Below are positions 6,911 through 14,520 of a DNA stretch of 48,072 nt, piece by piece. The stretch spans positions 1-48,072 of the forward strand of contig JAERRW010000005.1 of assembly GCA_016735235.1 (NCBI GenBank). The letters are read 5' to 3'. The notes under the pieces are model-generated. The model had not been told where the DNA came from, ran no database searches, and worked only from the letters and a program-made list of their open reading frames with translations. The translations under genes and the position numbers were made by a program. The number at the start of each line of letters is the position of its first letter. Position 1 is the first letter of the stretch. The DNA comes from Sulfurospirillum sp. (lineage in GTDB: Bacteria > Campylobacterota > Campylobacteria > Campylobacterales > Sulfurospirillaceae).

Positions 6911-8181
6911 TAAAAGTAGGAATAATAGGTGTAGGAACAGTAGGGGCAAGTGTAGTAAAAATTTTAAAAGATAATAGTGATATTATAGAAGCAAGAAGTG
7001 GCAAAAAGATAGTTCCTGTAGTTGGAATAGTTAGAAATATTAGTCGTAATAGAGGAGTAAGTATTCCTCTTAGCACTAATGTAGATGATGTTTTAAAAAA
7101 TGATGATATAGATGTAGTCATAGAGCTTATGGGTGGTGTAAATGAGCCATTAAAAGTAATTAAAAATGCTTTGGAAAATGGAAAATCGGTAGTAACTGCA
7201 AATAAAGCTCTTTTAGCTTATCATCGTTATGCATTGCAAGATATTGCAGGAGAGCGAGCATTGGGATTTGAAGCGAGTGTTGCTGGTGGAATTCCTATCA
7301 TAAAGGCTTTAAGAGAAGGATTGAGTGCAAATCATATAGAGTCTATTAAGGGCATAATGAATGGAACATGTAACTTTATTTTAACAAAAATGATGAATGA
7401 GAAAGTAGAATTTAAAGATGTCTTAGAAGAAGCACAAAAACTTGGTTATGCAGAAGCTGATCCAGTATTTGATGTTGGTGGTTTTGATGCGGCACATAAA
7501 CTTCTTATACTTGCAAGTATTGCTTATGGGATTCATGCTAATCCAGAAGATATACTAATTGAAGGCATTGAGCAGATCAATAGTGAAGATATATTTTTTG
7601 CAAAAGAGTTTGGATATAGCATTAAGCACCTAACAATAGCAAAAAAATGCGATAATAAAAAAATAGAATTAAGAGTTCACCCTGCACTTGTTCCTACTTC
7701 ACAAATGATAGCTAAAGTAGATGGGGTTATGAATGGTATTAGTGTTATTGGTGATAGAGTTGGTGAAACTATGTATTATGGGCCGGGAGCTGGAGGAGAT
7801 GCAACTGCTAGTGCCGTGATAGCAGATCTTGTTGATATTGTTAGAGTAGGACAGAGTTCTCCTATGCTTGGGTTTAAAAGAGATTTAGAGGGCGGAGGAT
7901 TTACACTTTTAAATTCTGATGAGATTGAGACAAAATACTATATGCGAATAAAAGCTGCAGATGAGATAGGAGTTTTAACTAAAATAACTTCAGTACTTGG
8001 AGATTTTGGTATTTCGGTGGATAGTTTTTTGCAAAAACAAGATAAGCAAGATAAAAAAATTGCAACACTTCTTTTCTCTACACACACATGCAAAGAGTTA
8101 AATATACAAAAGGCCATGAAAGAGTTAGAAAAACTCCCTACATGTAAAGAGAAACCTGTTATGATTAGGATTGAAGATTAA
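6907..8181 (+). CDS. hom: Homoserine dehydrogenase with C-terminal ACT domain
   Basis: It reduces aspartate semialdehyde to homoserine with NAD(P)H, the branch toward threonine and methionine. The 424-residue protein has the nucleotide-binding GVGTVG near residues 7-12, catalytic-domain signatures MNGTCNFIL and GYAEADPVFDVGGFDA, and PGAGGDATASAV. From about residue 345 an ACT domain follows (KAADEIGVLTKITSVLGDFG), the usual site of threonine feedback control. The ATG overlaps the aminotransferase stop. In Campylobacter jejuni the next gene is yraN; here about 2 kb of other DNA intervenes, and the following reading frame starts inside the last codons of hom. Confidence 0.97.
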   Translation: MIKVGIIGVGTVGASVVKILKDNSDIIEARSGKKIVPVVGIVRNISRNRGVSIPLSTNVDDVLKNDDIDVVIELMGGVNEPLKVIKNALENGKSVVTANKALLAYHRYALQDIAGERALGFEASVAGGIPIIKALREGLSANHIESIKGIMNGTCNFILTKMMNEKVEFKDVLEEAQKLGYAEADPVFDVGGFDAAHKLLILASIAYGIHANPEDILIEGIEQINSEDIFFAKEFGYSIKHLTIAKKCDNKKIELRVHPALVPTSQMIAKVDGVMNGISVIGDRVGETMYYGPGAGGDATASAVIADLVDIVRVGQSSPMLGFKRDLEGGGFTLLNSDEIETKYYMRIKAADEIGVLTKITSVLGDFGISVDSFLQKQDKQDKKIATLLFSTHTCKELNIQKAMKELEKLPTCKEKPVMIRIED

Positions 8182-8290
8182 AAAGCAAAGAAAATATCGT
8201 CTATTTGTAAAATGGGCAGGTGGCAAAAGAGGTGTAGTAACTCAACTGTTAGGAAAATTTCCTAAAAAATTTGAAGATTTAATAAGTAAA
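8171..8290 (+). pseudogene. Amino-terminal relic of a D12-class (Dam-type) adenine DNA methyltransferase
   Basis: The TTG-started frame overlapping the end of hom reads KYRLFVKWAGGKRGVV then TQLLGKFPKKFED. This is the start of D12-class N6-adenine methyltransferases: E. coli Dam begins FLKWAGGK and then a leucine-rich stretch ending in a proline (HLPK). In a real enzyme the next residues would lead to the EPFVGAG AdoMet motif. Here the similarity stops at about codon 36 (position ~8278) and the frame runs on into a KAP NTPase. I read this as the scar of a former methyltransferase gene that lay directly after hom and was lost or replaced, with the join falling in frame. The relic is too short to have activity. 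Confidence 0.7.
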
Positions 8291-10123
8291 ATGAAAGAAG
8301 CAATTATAAAACTAAATGGGCTAAAAGGCGACGAGTTGCATGAATTAGAAAAGAAATATGAAAGTACAGAAATAGAATATTTAATAAAAAATCTTGATAA
8401 TTTACTTAATTTGAAAAATAAAGATGGTATTGTGGTAAGCATTAAAGGCCCTTGGGGCATAGGGAAGACTTTTTTTTGGAATCATTATATTGAGAGAAAC
8501 GTAGATAATAATAAGTTTGTAAATATCTCTTTATTTGGCATCCATGCACTAGAAGATATAAAAAAGAAAATCATATTAAAAATTTACGATAGTAACAAAA
8601 TAGCAAATTTTATCAAAAATAATCCTATCATAGATATGATTATCGACAAAAAATTGGGACTAGATGCTTCGGTGATAGCAGGAAGTTTCGAGAAAAAAGA
8701 TTTTGATAATATAGTTATATGTTTTGATGATTTTGAAAGAATATCACCAAATTTGAGCTTATCAGAAGTGCTTGGATTTATATCTGAGTTAAAAGAGAAA
8801 AATCATTGCAAAATAGTACTCATTAGCAATAATGATATGCTTAAAAGTCAAGATCACTTAAATCATAAAAAATTTATACGAAAAGATAAAGATGATAAAC
8901 TTGTAGAGAGGTTTTTTCAAACTCAAACAAATAATCAAGAGATATTTAACAAATATAGTGAAAAAATTATTGATTTAGAATTGGTTTATAATCCTCATTT
9001 AAAAGATATTATATCATTTTTAAAGCAGAATTATAATAATGAAAATTTTATAGATTGGAGTTTATTAGAAAAACTATTCAGTTTAGTAACGGATAAAAAT
9101 AAAAAGTTCAATATAAGACTAATAACAAAAGTTATTTTAAAACTGACATTATTTAAAAAAATATTACTAGACAATGATATTGTTGATAGCATCAAAAATG
9201 CTATTTTAATTAGGCTCTTTAAGGGGATTGTTGATGATAAAAAAATAAAATATACATATTTTAATGTTGAGCATACCATGCCACATAATACAAAAGGTAT
9301 ATTTAGAGATGTTATTGAAAAGCATTATTTGAAAATTGATAATTTTGAGAGTACATTGCGCCAGTTTAATAATGCTATTAAGACAGACACTACAAATCAA
9401 GCACTCAAAGATAATATAAATAAAACTTTTGAACGGTATTTGTATGACTTGCAGTATGATGATAAAACTTTTGTAGATGATTTCTATAATTTGTTAAATA
9501 GTGATGGTATAGACATTAGTAAACTTATTGGTTTATCTAATTTTGAAGCATATATTAGTAATTATTTAATGAAATTAGACGAAATAAATAGTGAAAAATA
9601 TAAAAATATGTTTTTGAATAAAGCAAAATTATATATTAAAAATAATCTAGAGCATATCTCCAGTTTAGATATGCTTGATAGAAATGGTTTCAATGAAATA
9701 TTAAATGATTATGGTGAGCTAAATACTTTTTATGAAGATAAAAAGAAAGAAAATATCGAAAAAGATATAACTTCTGAAGCAGACATTATAAGTATATTAA
9801 AAAAATTTAAAAAAGATGGTAGAACTATTAGTAATGAAGGCAGATTAGCAAATATAAATATCGCTAATCATGCTAAATTTATGATAGAGAATAGAGAGTA
9901 TTTTAAACTTACAATTGATTTTATGGATAGGGCGAATGGGTTCGCAGGTGATAAACCTTATAAAGCATTTTACGATTTAACTATCGAGACATATAAGAAA
10001 CTTAAAGTTTCTGATGATAATAAGTATAAATTTAAAATTGAACTTTTATTGGAACATTTAAAAGTAGGTTTTGAATTAAAAGAAGATATAATTAAACATC
10101 AACATAACTGTAAAGCTACTTGA
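8171..10123 (+). CDS. KAP-type P-loop NTPase, candidate anti-phage protein, fused in frame to a methyltransferase relic
   Basis: The frame encodes 650 residues; from the internal ATG 8291 it would be 610. After the methyltransferase-like first 36 residues comes a P-loop NTPase domain. Walker A is GPWGIGKT (93-100), Walker B is IVICFDDFER (181-190), and a sensor-like IVLISNND lies at 215-222. The GxWGxGKT form and the DD-F/L-E/D-R Walker B are typical of KAP NTPases, a family that includes the phage-exclusion protein PifA. I see no membrane helices. Residues ~260-650 are polar, helical and unrecognised. The native start is probably ATG 8291, although it lacks a clear ribosome site; the TTG could work by coupling to hom translation. 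A defence role is inferred from family and insertion context only. Confidence 0.8.
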   Translation: MKIKKQRKYRLFVKWAGGKRGVVTQLLGKFPKKFEDLISKMKEAIIKLNGLKGDELHELEKKYESTEIEYLIKNLDNLLNLKNKDGIVVSIKGPWGIGKTFFWNHYIERNVDNNKFVNISLFGIHALEDIKKKIILKIYDSNKIANFIKNNPIIDMIIDKKLGLDASVIAGSFEKKDFDNIVICFDDFERISPNLSLSEVLGFISELKEKNHCKIVLISNNDMLKSQDHLNHKKFIRKDKDDKLVERFFQTQTNNQEIFNKYSEKIIDLELVYNPHLKDIISFLKQNYNNENFIDWSLLEKLFSLVTDKNKKFNIRLITKVILKLTLFKKILLDNDIVDSIKNAILIRLFKGIVDDKKIKYTYFNVEHTMPHNTKGIFRDVIEKHYLKIDNFESTLRQFNNAIKTDTTNQALKDNINKTFERYLYDLQYDDKTFVDDFYNLLNSDGIDISKLIGLSNFEAYISNYLMKLDEINSEKYKNMFLNKAKLYIKNNLEHISSLDMLDRNGFNEILNDYGELNTFYEDKKKENIEKDITSEADIISILKKFKKDGRTISNEGRLANINIANHAKFMIENREYFKLTIDFMDRANGFAGDKPYKAFYDLTIETYKKLKVSDDNKYKFKIELLLEHLKVGFELKEDIIKHQHNCKAT

Positions 10124-10161
10124 TTTTGGGTGAATAAATCAAAAGATTATAACTTTTTACT

Positions 10162-10167
10162 TATAAT
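10162..10167 (+). promoter_or_regulatory. Candidate -10 box (TATAAT) for yraN
   Basis: A TATAAT hexamer lies in the 99-base gap after the KAP gene, preceded by a T-rich run, and 56 bases before the yraN start. It would let yraN and the genes after it be transcribed apart from the inserted gene. The rest of this gap holds no recognisable gene and no trace that I can see of the missing methyltransferase C-terminus. Confidence 0.4.
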
Positions 10168-10222
10168 GCATGAATACTTGTTTGTTTTTAGAAAATAAAT
10201 ACCGTATAAAAGGAAATTAATT

Positions 10223-10549
10223 TTGAGCTTAGCGGTAGGATTGAAGGCAGAGAAGAGAGCAGTAGAGTACTTGCAAGGCACTGGATACTCTATTTTTGAA
10301 AGAAATTTTCATTCTCGTTTTGGTGAGATTGATATAATTGCTTTGAAAGAAGATATTTTGCACTTTATTGAGGTGAAATACTCAAAAGATTATGATGCTC
10401 TTACAAGAATTACACCATCAAAATTAAAAAAAATTATTAAAACTATAGACTACTACATGTGTGTAAAAAACATAGATATTGATTATCAGTTAGATGCGCT
10501 TATTATAAACAATAAGTCAATAGAGATTATAGAAAATATCACTTATTAA
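10223..10549 (+). CDS. yraN: YraN/UPF0102 family protein (endonuclease-like fold)
   Basis: This 108-residue protein has the conserved UPF0102 pattern: an N-terminal GLKAEKRAVEYL helix, RFGEIDIIA (32-40) with D37, and HFIEVKY (47-53) with E50 and K52, which together form a PD-(D/E)XK-like constellation. No biochemical role is firmly established for the family, though a nuclease link to recombination or DNA handling is often assumed. The start is TTG 10223, supported by AGGAA at 10211-10215 seven bases upstream. In Campylobacter jejuni yraN directly follows hom and precedes trxA, so its separation from hom here marks an insertion. Confidence 0.92.
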   Translation: MSLAVGLKAEKRAVEYLQGTGYSIFERNFHSRFGEIDIIALKEDILHFIEVKYSKDYDALTRITPSKLKKIIKTIDYYMCVKNIDIDYQLDALIINNKSIEIIENITY

Positions 10550-10591
10550 TAAAAATACTACTTTCTATGGAAGGTTTAAAGTTATAAAATG

Positions 10592-10616
10592 TATAATTAC
10601 ATATTAATATTATACT
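10592..10616 (+). promoter_or_regulatory. Candidate promoter region for trxA
   Basis: The 106-base gap before trxA holds TATAAT at 10592-10597 and TATACT at 10611-10616, both suitable -10 boxes in AT-rich DNA. A strong Shine-Dalgarno AGGAGA follows at 10645-10650, 5 bases before the trxA ATG. trxA is probably expressed from its own promoter at a high level. Confidence 0.45.
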
Positions 10617-10655
10617 GTAAAAAGTTATCAAAAAACCTAAAGACAGGAGATTGAA

Positions 10656-10970
10656 ATGGGAAAATATTTGGATTTAAAGGCATCAAATTTTGACGAGTCG
10701 ATAAAAGAGGGAATATCTTTAGTAGACTTTTGGGCTCCATGGTGTGGACCTTGTCGCATGTTAGCACCAGTTATAGAGGAGTTAGCTGAAGATTTTGATG
10801 GGAAAGCTAAAATCTGTAAAGTTAATACGGATGAGGAGCAAGACATTGCAGTAAAGTATGGAATTAGATCAATTCCTACAATTTTGTTTTTTAAAGATGG
10901 TGAGTTAGTAGATCAAATGGTTGGAGCTTCTTCAAAGCAAGCTTTAGCAGATAAGATTAATTCACTTTAA
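10656..10970 (+). CDS. trxA: Thioredoxin
   Basis: A standard-length thioredoxin of 104 residues. The active site is W-C-G-P-C at 29-33 within DFWAPWCGPC, and the cis-proline is P74 in RSIPT. It reduces protein disulfides in the cytoplasm and is itself reduced by the thioredoxin reductase encoded at 11447, with one small membrane protein gene between them. The strong ribosome site (AGGAGA, 10645-10650) and its own candidate promoter suggest high expression. The gene order trxA then trxB is conserved in Campylobacter. Confidence 0.98.
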   Translation: MGKYLDLKASNFDESIKEGISLVDFWAPWCGPCRMLAPVIEELAEDFDGKAKICKVNTDEEQDIAVKYGIRSIPTILFFKDGELVDQMVGASSKQALADKINSL

Positions 10971-10972
10971 AT

Positions 10973-11413
10973 ATGAATAAAGGACGAGGGCAAATATCTC
11001 TCGTTTTTGCCTCTTTTTTTGGTGCAGCTTTGATTGCTGCTGCATTTGCATATTCAAATTATCGTTTTTCAGAGTATAAATTTATAGATTTTTCAAAATG
11101 GATATTTTATACAAAAAAAGATATTTTTATACCCGAGCATGATACATATACAGTAGTTATTTATAGTTCAAACATGCAAGATTTTGATACTATTTTAGAC
11201 AAAGTATCTAAAAATAACCCACTGCTTGTTATCGATATTTTTCAACAAAAAAGAGGCAAAGAGGGTGATGTTCTATTTATTTGGTCTGGAATGAATACAC
11301 TTCTTCAAGTAATTCAAAGATTTAATATATATGAACTTCCTAGTGCTTTTAAAATTAAAAAAAATAAAAATAAAAATTTTAAACAAGATAGTTTAGTTGA
11401 GATTATAGATTAA
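10973..11413 (+). CDS. Membrane-anchored protein of unknown function with a possible degenerate thioredoxin-like fold
   Basis: The protein has 146 residues and lies 2 bases after trxA, upstream of trxB. A hydrophobic segment at about 7-28 (ISLVFASFFGAALIAAAF) anchors it, and the rest should lie outside the cytoplasm. The soluble part shows a strand (TYTVVIYSS, 58-66), a second strand (LLVIDIF, 84-90) and RFNIYELPSAF (116-126), where P123 sits where a thioredoxin would have its cis-proline. No C-x-x-C is present. Lys-rich repeats follow near the end (IKKNKNKNFK). The thioredoxin-like reading is my inference from pattern and context; the function is unknown. Confidence 0.75.
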   Translation: MNKGRGQISLVFASFFGAALIAAAFAYSNYRFSEYKFIDFSKWIFYTKKDIFIPEHDTYTVVIYSSNMQDFDTILDKVSKNNPLLVIDIFQQKRGKEGDVLFIWSGMNTLLQVIQRFNIYELPSAFKIKKNKNKNFKQDSLVEIID

Positions 11414-11446
11414 TTTTAATTAAACTATAAAAAACAGGAGAACACA

Positions 11447-12376
11447 ATGCTGGACTTAGCAATTATTGGTGGAGGTCCTGCTGGACTTACAGCAGGACTT
11501 TATGCAACTCGTGGAGGATTAAAAAATGTTGTTATGTTTGAAAAAGGACTCCTAGGAGGTCAAATAACAGGAAGTAGTGAGATAGAGAATTATCCCGGTA
11601 TTGCACATGCGGTTACTGGCATGGAGCTTATGGAGCCATGGCCTAAACAGTGTATGAAATTTGGCATGAAACATCGCATGGACGAAGTAAGTCTTGTTAG
11701 TAAAGATGGCAATATTTTTAAAGTAGCACTTCTTGGTGGAGAAGTGGTAGATGCTAAAAGTGTTTTTATTGCAACGGGAAGTACCCCAAGACGAGCAGGC
11801 ATTAAGGGTGAAGATAAATTTTTTGGAAAAGGTGTTAGTACATGTGCTACTTGTGATGGTTTTTTTTATAAAGATAAAAATGTTGCAGTTTTAGGTGGTG
11901 GGAATACAGCACTTGAGGAAGCACTTCATCTTGCAAATATATGCTCAAAAGTCTACTTAATTCACAGACGAGACTCTTTTAGAGCATCACCTATTACAGT
12001 AAAAAAAGTAAGAAATAGAGAGAATATAGAGTTAATCTTAAATACTAATGTAAAAGAGATTATTGGCGACATGATGGGAGTTACTGATGTAATTATTGTC
12101 GATAAACAAAACATAGAAAAAACTTTAAATGTGCCAGGAATTTTTGTTTTTGTTGGCATGAATGTAAATAACAAGATTTTAAAACAAAAAGACGGAACGA
12201 ACCTTTGTAATTTAGATAAAAATGGAAATATTATAGTAGATTTGAATATGAAGACCTCACTTAAAGGACTATTTGCAGGTGGAGATATTCGTATTGATGC
12301 ACCCAAGCAAGTAGTTTGTGCGGCAGGTGATGGTGCTATTGTGGGAATTCAAGCTTTGGAATATGTTAATAATTAA
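11447..12376 (+). CDS. trxB: Thioredoxin reductase (NADPH)
   Basis: It transfers electrons from NADPH through FAD and a redox-active disulfide to thioredoxin. The product (309 residues) starts with the FAD-binding GGGPAGLTAG (8-17). The catalytic disulfide is C133-A-T-C136, the NADPH-binding motif is GGGNTALEEA after it, and a C-terminal FAD motif appears in GLFAGGDIR. Length is normal for the low-molecular-weight type. The ribosome site AGGAG precedes ATG 11447. Its position two genes after trxA makes a complete cytoplasmic thioredoxin system in one run. Confidence 0.98.
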   Translation: MLDLAIIGGGPAGLTAGLYATRGGLKNVVMFEKGLLGGQITGSSEIENYPGIAHAVTGMELMEPWPKQCMKFGMKHRMDEVSLVSKDGNIFKVALLGGEVVDAKSVFIATGSTPRRAGIKGEDKFFGKGVSTCATCDGFFYKDKNVAVLGGGNTALEEALHLANICSKVYLIHRRDSFRASPITVKKVRNRENIELILNTNVKEIIGDMMGVTDVIIVDKQNIEKTLNVPGIFVFVGMNVNNKILKQKDGTNLCNLDKNGNIIVDLNMKTSLKGLFAGGDIRIDAPKQVVCAAGDGAIVGIQALEYVNN

Positions 12377-12385
12377 GGAATATTT

Positions 12386-13162
12386 ATGACAAATGTTGGA
12401 ATTTATGGTTCAACTGGTAGAGTTGGAAAACTTTTAATAGATCATTTAAAAAAAGAGAAAGAATTACGACCATACATGTTACATGCTATAGAAAAATTTG
12501 ATTTTACACTTTCTAAAGATATTGAAGTTACAAATGATACAAAAACTCTTTTGAAAAATAGTGATGTTGTTATAGATTTTACTATTGCATCTGGAACTCA
12601 AACTCTTTTAGAAACGGCATTAACTAATCCGACACCTTTAGTCATAGGAACAACAGGACTAAATGAGCATCAATTAAATCTTTTAAAAGAGGCAAGCAGT
12701 AAAATGCCAATTTTATACTCTACTAACATGTCGTTTGGTGTAGCAGTTATGAATCATCTTGTAGAATTAGCTTCAAAAAGTCTTAATGATTTTGATATTG
12801 AAATAGTTGAACAACACCATAGATACAAAAAAGATGCTCCTAGTGGAACGGCTATTACCTTTGGAGAGTATGCTGCTAGTGGTCGTGGATTGGAACTTAA
12901 CAGTGTAAGAGTTAGTGGAAGAAATGGGCTTATTGGCGAAAGAGATAAAGATGAAATTGCTATTATGTCTTTAAGGGGCGGTGATGTGGTCGGTCGTCAT
13001 ACTGTTGGTTTTTATAATGATGGTGAATTTATAGAGTTAAATCATACCGCAACAAGTAGAGATACTTTTGCAAAAGGTGCTTTACGAGCAACAAAATGGA
13101 TAATTAATCAAGAAAATGGTCTATTCCATATTAGTGATTGTTTAATTTCATCTAAAATATAG
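12386..13162 (+). CDS. dapB: 4-hydroxy-tetrahydrodipicolinate reductase
   Basis: DapB catalyses the NAD(P)H-dependent reduction step of the lysine/diaminopimelate pathway, needed for peptidoglycan as well as lysine. The 258-residue protein shows the nucleotide-binding GSTGRVG (8-14), IGTTGL (88-93), and the catalytic region EQHHRYKKDAPSGTA with H144/H145 and K149. The start ATG 12386 lies 9 bases after trxB. It precedes purF by 16 bases, as dapB and purF neighbour each other in Campylobacter jejuni. The product feeds the pathway that ends with lysA, also in this window. Confidence 0.97.
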   Translation: MTNVGIYGSTGRVGKLLIDHLKKEKELRPYMLHAIEKFDFTLSKDIEVTNDTKTLLKNSDVVIDFTIASGTQTLLETALTNPTPLVIGTTGLNEHQLNLLKEASSKMPILYSTNMSFGVAVMNHLVELASKSLNDFDIEIVEQHHRYKKDAPSGTAITFGEYAASGRGLELNSVRVSGRNGLIGERDKDEIAIMSLRGGDVVGRHTVGFYNDGEFIELNHTATSRDTFAKGALRATKWIINQENGLFHISDCLISSKI

Positions 13163-13178
13163 ATAAGGCTAGTAAAAT

Positions 13179-14516
13179 ATGTGTGCAATAGTTGGAGTTT
13201 TTGGAAATAGTGAGGCATCAAAAATAGCATATTATGCTCTCTTTGCGATGCAACATCGTGGACAAGAAGCGACAGGAATAAGCTCAAGCAATGGTGAGAA
13301 AATAACTACTGTTAAAAAAAGAGGTTTAGTAACTGATGTGTTTGATAAAAAAGCACTCACTAAATTAAAAGGCAACATGGCAGTAGGTCATAATAGATAC
13401 TCAACAGCAGGGAAAGAGTCAATTTGGGATACACAACCAGTATATGCATCTTATCAATTAGGAAAGATATCTATTGTTCACAATGGAAACTTAGTAAATA
13501 AAAATGAAGTAAGGGCCTCTCTAATAGAGCAAGGTGCAATTTTTCAATCTTCAATGGATACTGAAAATATTATTCATCTTATAGCAAAAAGTCAAAAAAA
13601 AGATTTGAAAAATAGAATTATTGAAGCACTAGATAAAATAAAAGGAGTCTACTGCCTTTGCATACAGAGTAAAACAAAAATGTTTGCCATAAGAGATAGA
13701 TACGGAATTCGCCCTTTTAGTTTAGGTCGCCTAAAAAGTGGTGGATACATAGTCTCAAGTGAAACTTGTGCTTTTGATTTAGTTGAAGCTGAATTTATTC
13801 GAGATATTAAACCCGGTGAAATGATTATATTTAAGCAGGGTTGCCATGAGTACGAATCTATCCAAATTTTTGAACCAGATCCGCATATTTGTGCATTTGA
13901 ATATATCTACCTTGCAAGACCTGACAGTAATATAGAGGGTAAAAATGTCTACTTAGCTAGAAAAGAGATGGGGAGAGCATTGGCACGAGAAAAAAAAGTA
14001 GATGCAGATTTAGTTATACCTGTTCCTGATAGTGGAGTTAGTGCGGCTTTAGGATATGCACAAGAGAGTGGTATTCCTTTTGATATGGGTATTGTAAGAA
14101 ATCACTACATAGGAAGAACTTTCATAGAGCCGACTCAAGAGAAACGAGATATAAAAGTAAAATTAAAACTTTCACCTATAAATTCATTATTAAAAAATAA
14201 AAAAATAGTAGTTATAGATGATAGTATAGTAAGAGGAACAACTGCAAAAAGAATTATAAAAATTTTAAAAGAAGCAGGGGCTAGTGAAGTACATATGCGT
14301 ATAGCATCTCCTGCTATAAAGCACCCTTGTAGGTATGGAATAGACACCCCAAGCTACAAAGAGCTTATAAGTGCAAACTATAGTACAGAAGAGATTAAAG
14401 AGCAAATAAAAGCAGATTCTTTAGATTTTTTAAGCATAGATGCCCTAAAAACAAGTCTTGGTAATGATACAAACTACTCATTAGCTAGTTTTGATGGAAA
14501 CTATTTTATAAAATAA
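13179..14516 (+). CDS. purF: Amidophosphoribosyltransferase
   Basis: PurF makes phosphoribosylamine from PRPP and glutamine, the first step of purine synthesis. The protein (445 residues) starts MCAIVGVFG, so removal of Met exposes C2, the N-terminal nucleophile of the glutaminase domain. The phosphoribosyltransferase domain carries the PRPP loop VVIDDSIVRGTT at about 344-355. HRGQEATGI and GHNRYSTAG are typical glutaminase-domain stretches. No long propeptide precedes C2, so this is the E. coli type of N-terminus. No clear own promoter is visible; it probably belongs to the dapB transcript. Confidence 0.98.
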   Translation: MCAIVGVFGNSEASKIAYYALFAMQHRGQEATGISSSNGEKITTVKKRGLVTDVFDKKALTKLKGNMAVGHNRYSTAGKESIWDTQPVYASYQLGKISIVHNGNLVNKNEVRASLIEQGAIFQSSMDTENIIHLIAKSQKKDLKNRIIEALDKIKGVYCLCIQSKTKMFAIRDRYGIRPFSLGRLKSGGYIVSSETCAFDLVEAEFIRDIKPGEMIIFKQGCHEYESIQIFEPDPHICAFEYIYLARPDSNIEGKNVYLARKEMGRALAREKKVDADLVIPVPDSGVSAALGYAQESGIPFDMGIVRNHYIGRTFIEPTQEKRDIKVKLKLSPINSLLKNKKIVVIDDSIVRGTTAKRIIKILKEAGASEVHMRIASPAIKHPCRYGIDTPSYKELISANYSTEEIKEQIKADSLDFLSIDALKTSLGNDTNYSLASFDGNYFIK

Positions 14517-14520
14517 TGAC

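Noticed and set aside
10141-10157. Hairpin AAAAG...CTTTT after the KAP gene as terminator
   Set aside because: A five-base AT-rich stem would be too unstable, and it is expected by chance in this composition.
11962-12306. 114-codon minus-strand open frame
   Set aside because: Antisense to trxB, where the NADPH-binding domain is well conserved; composition only.
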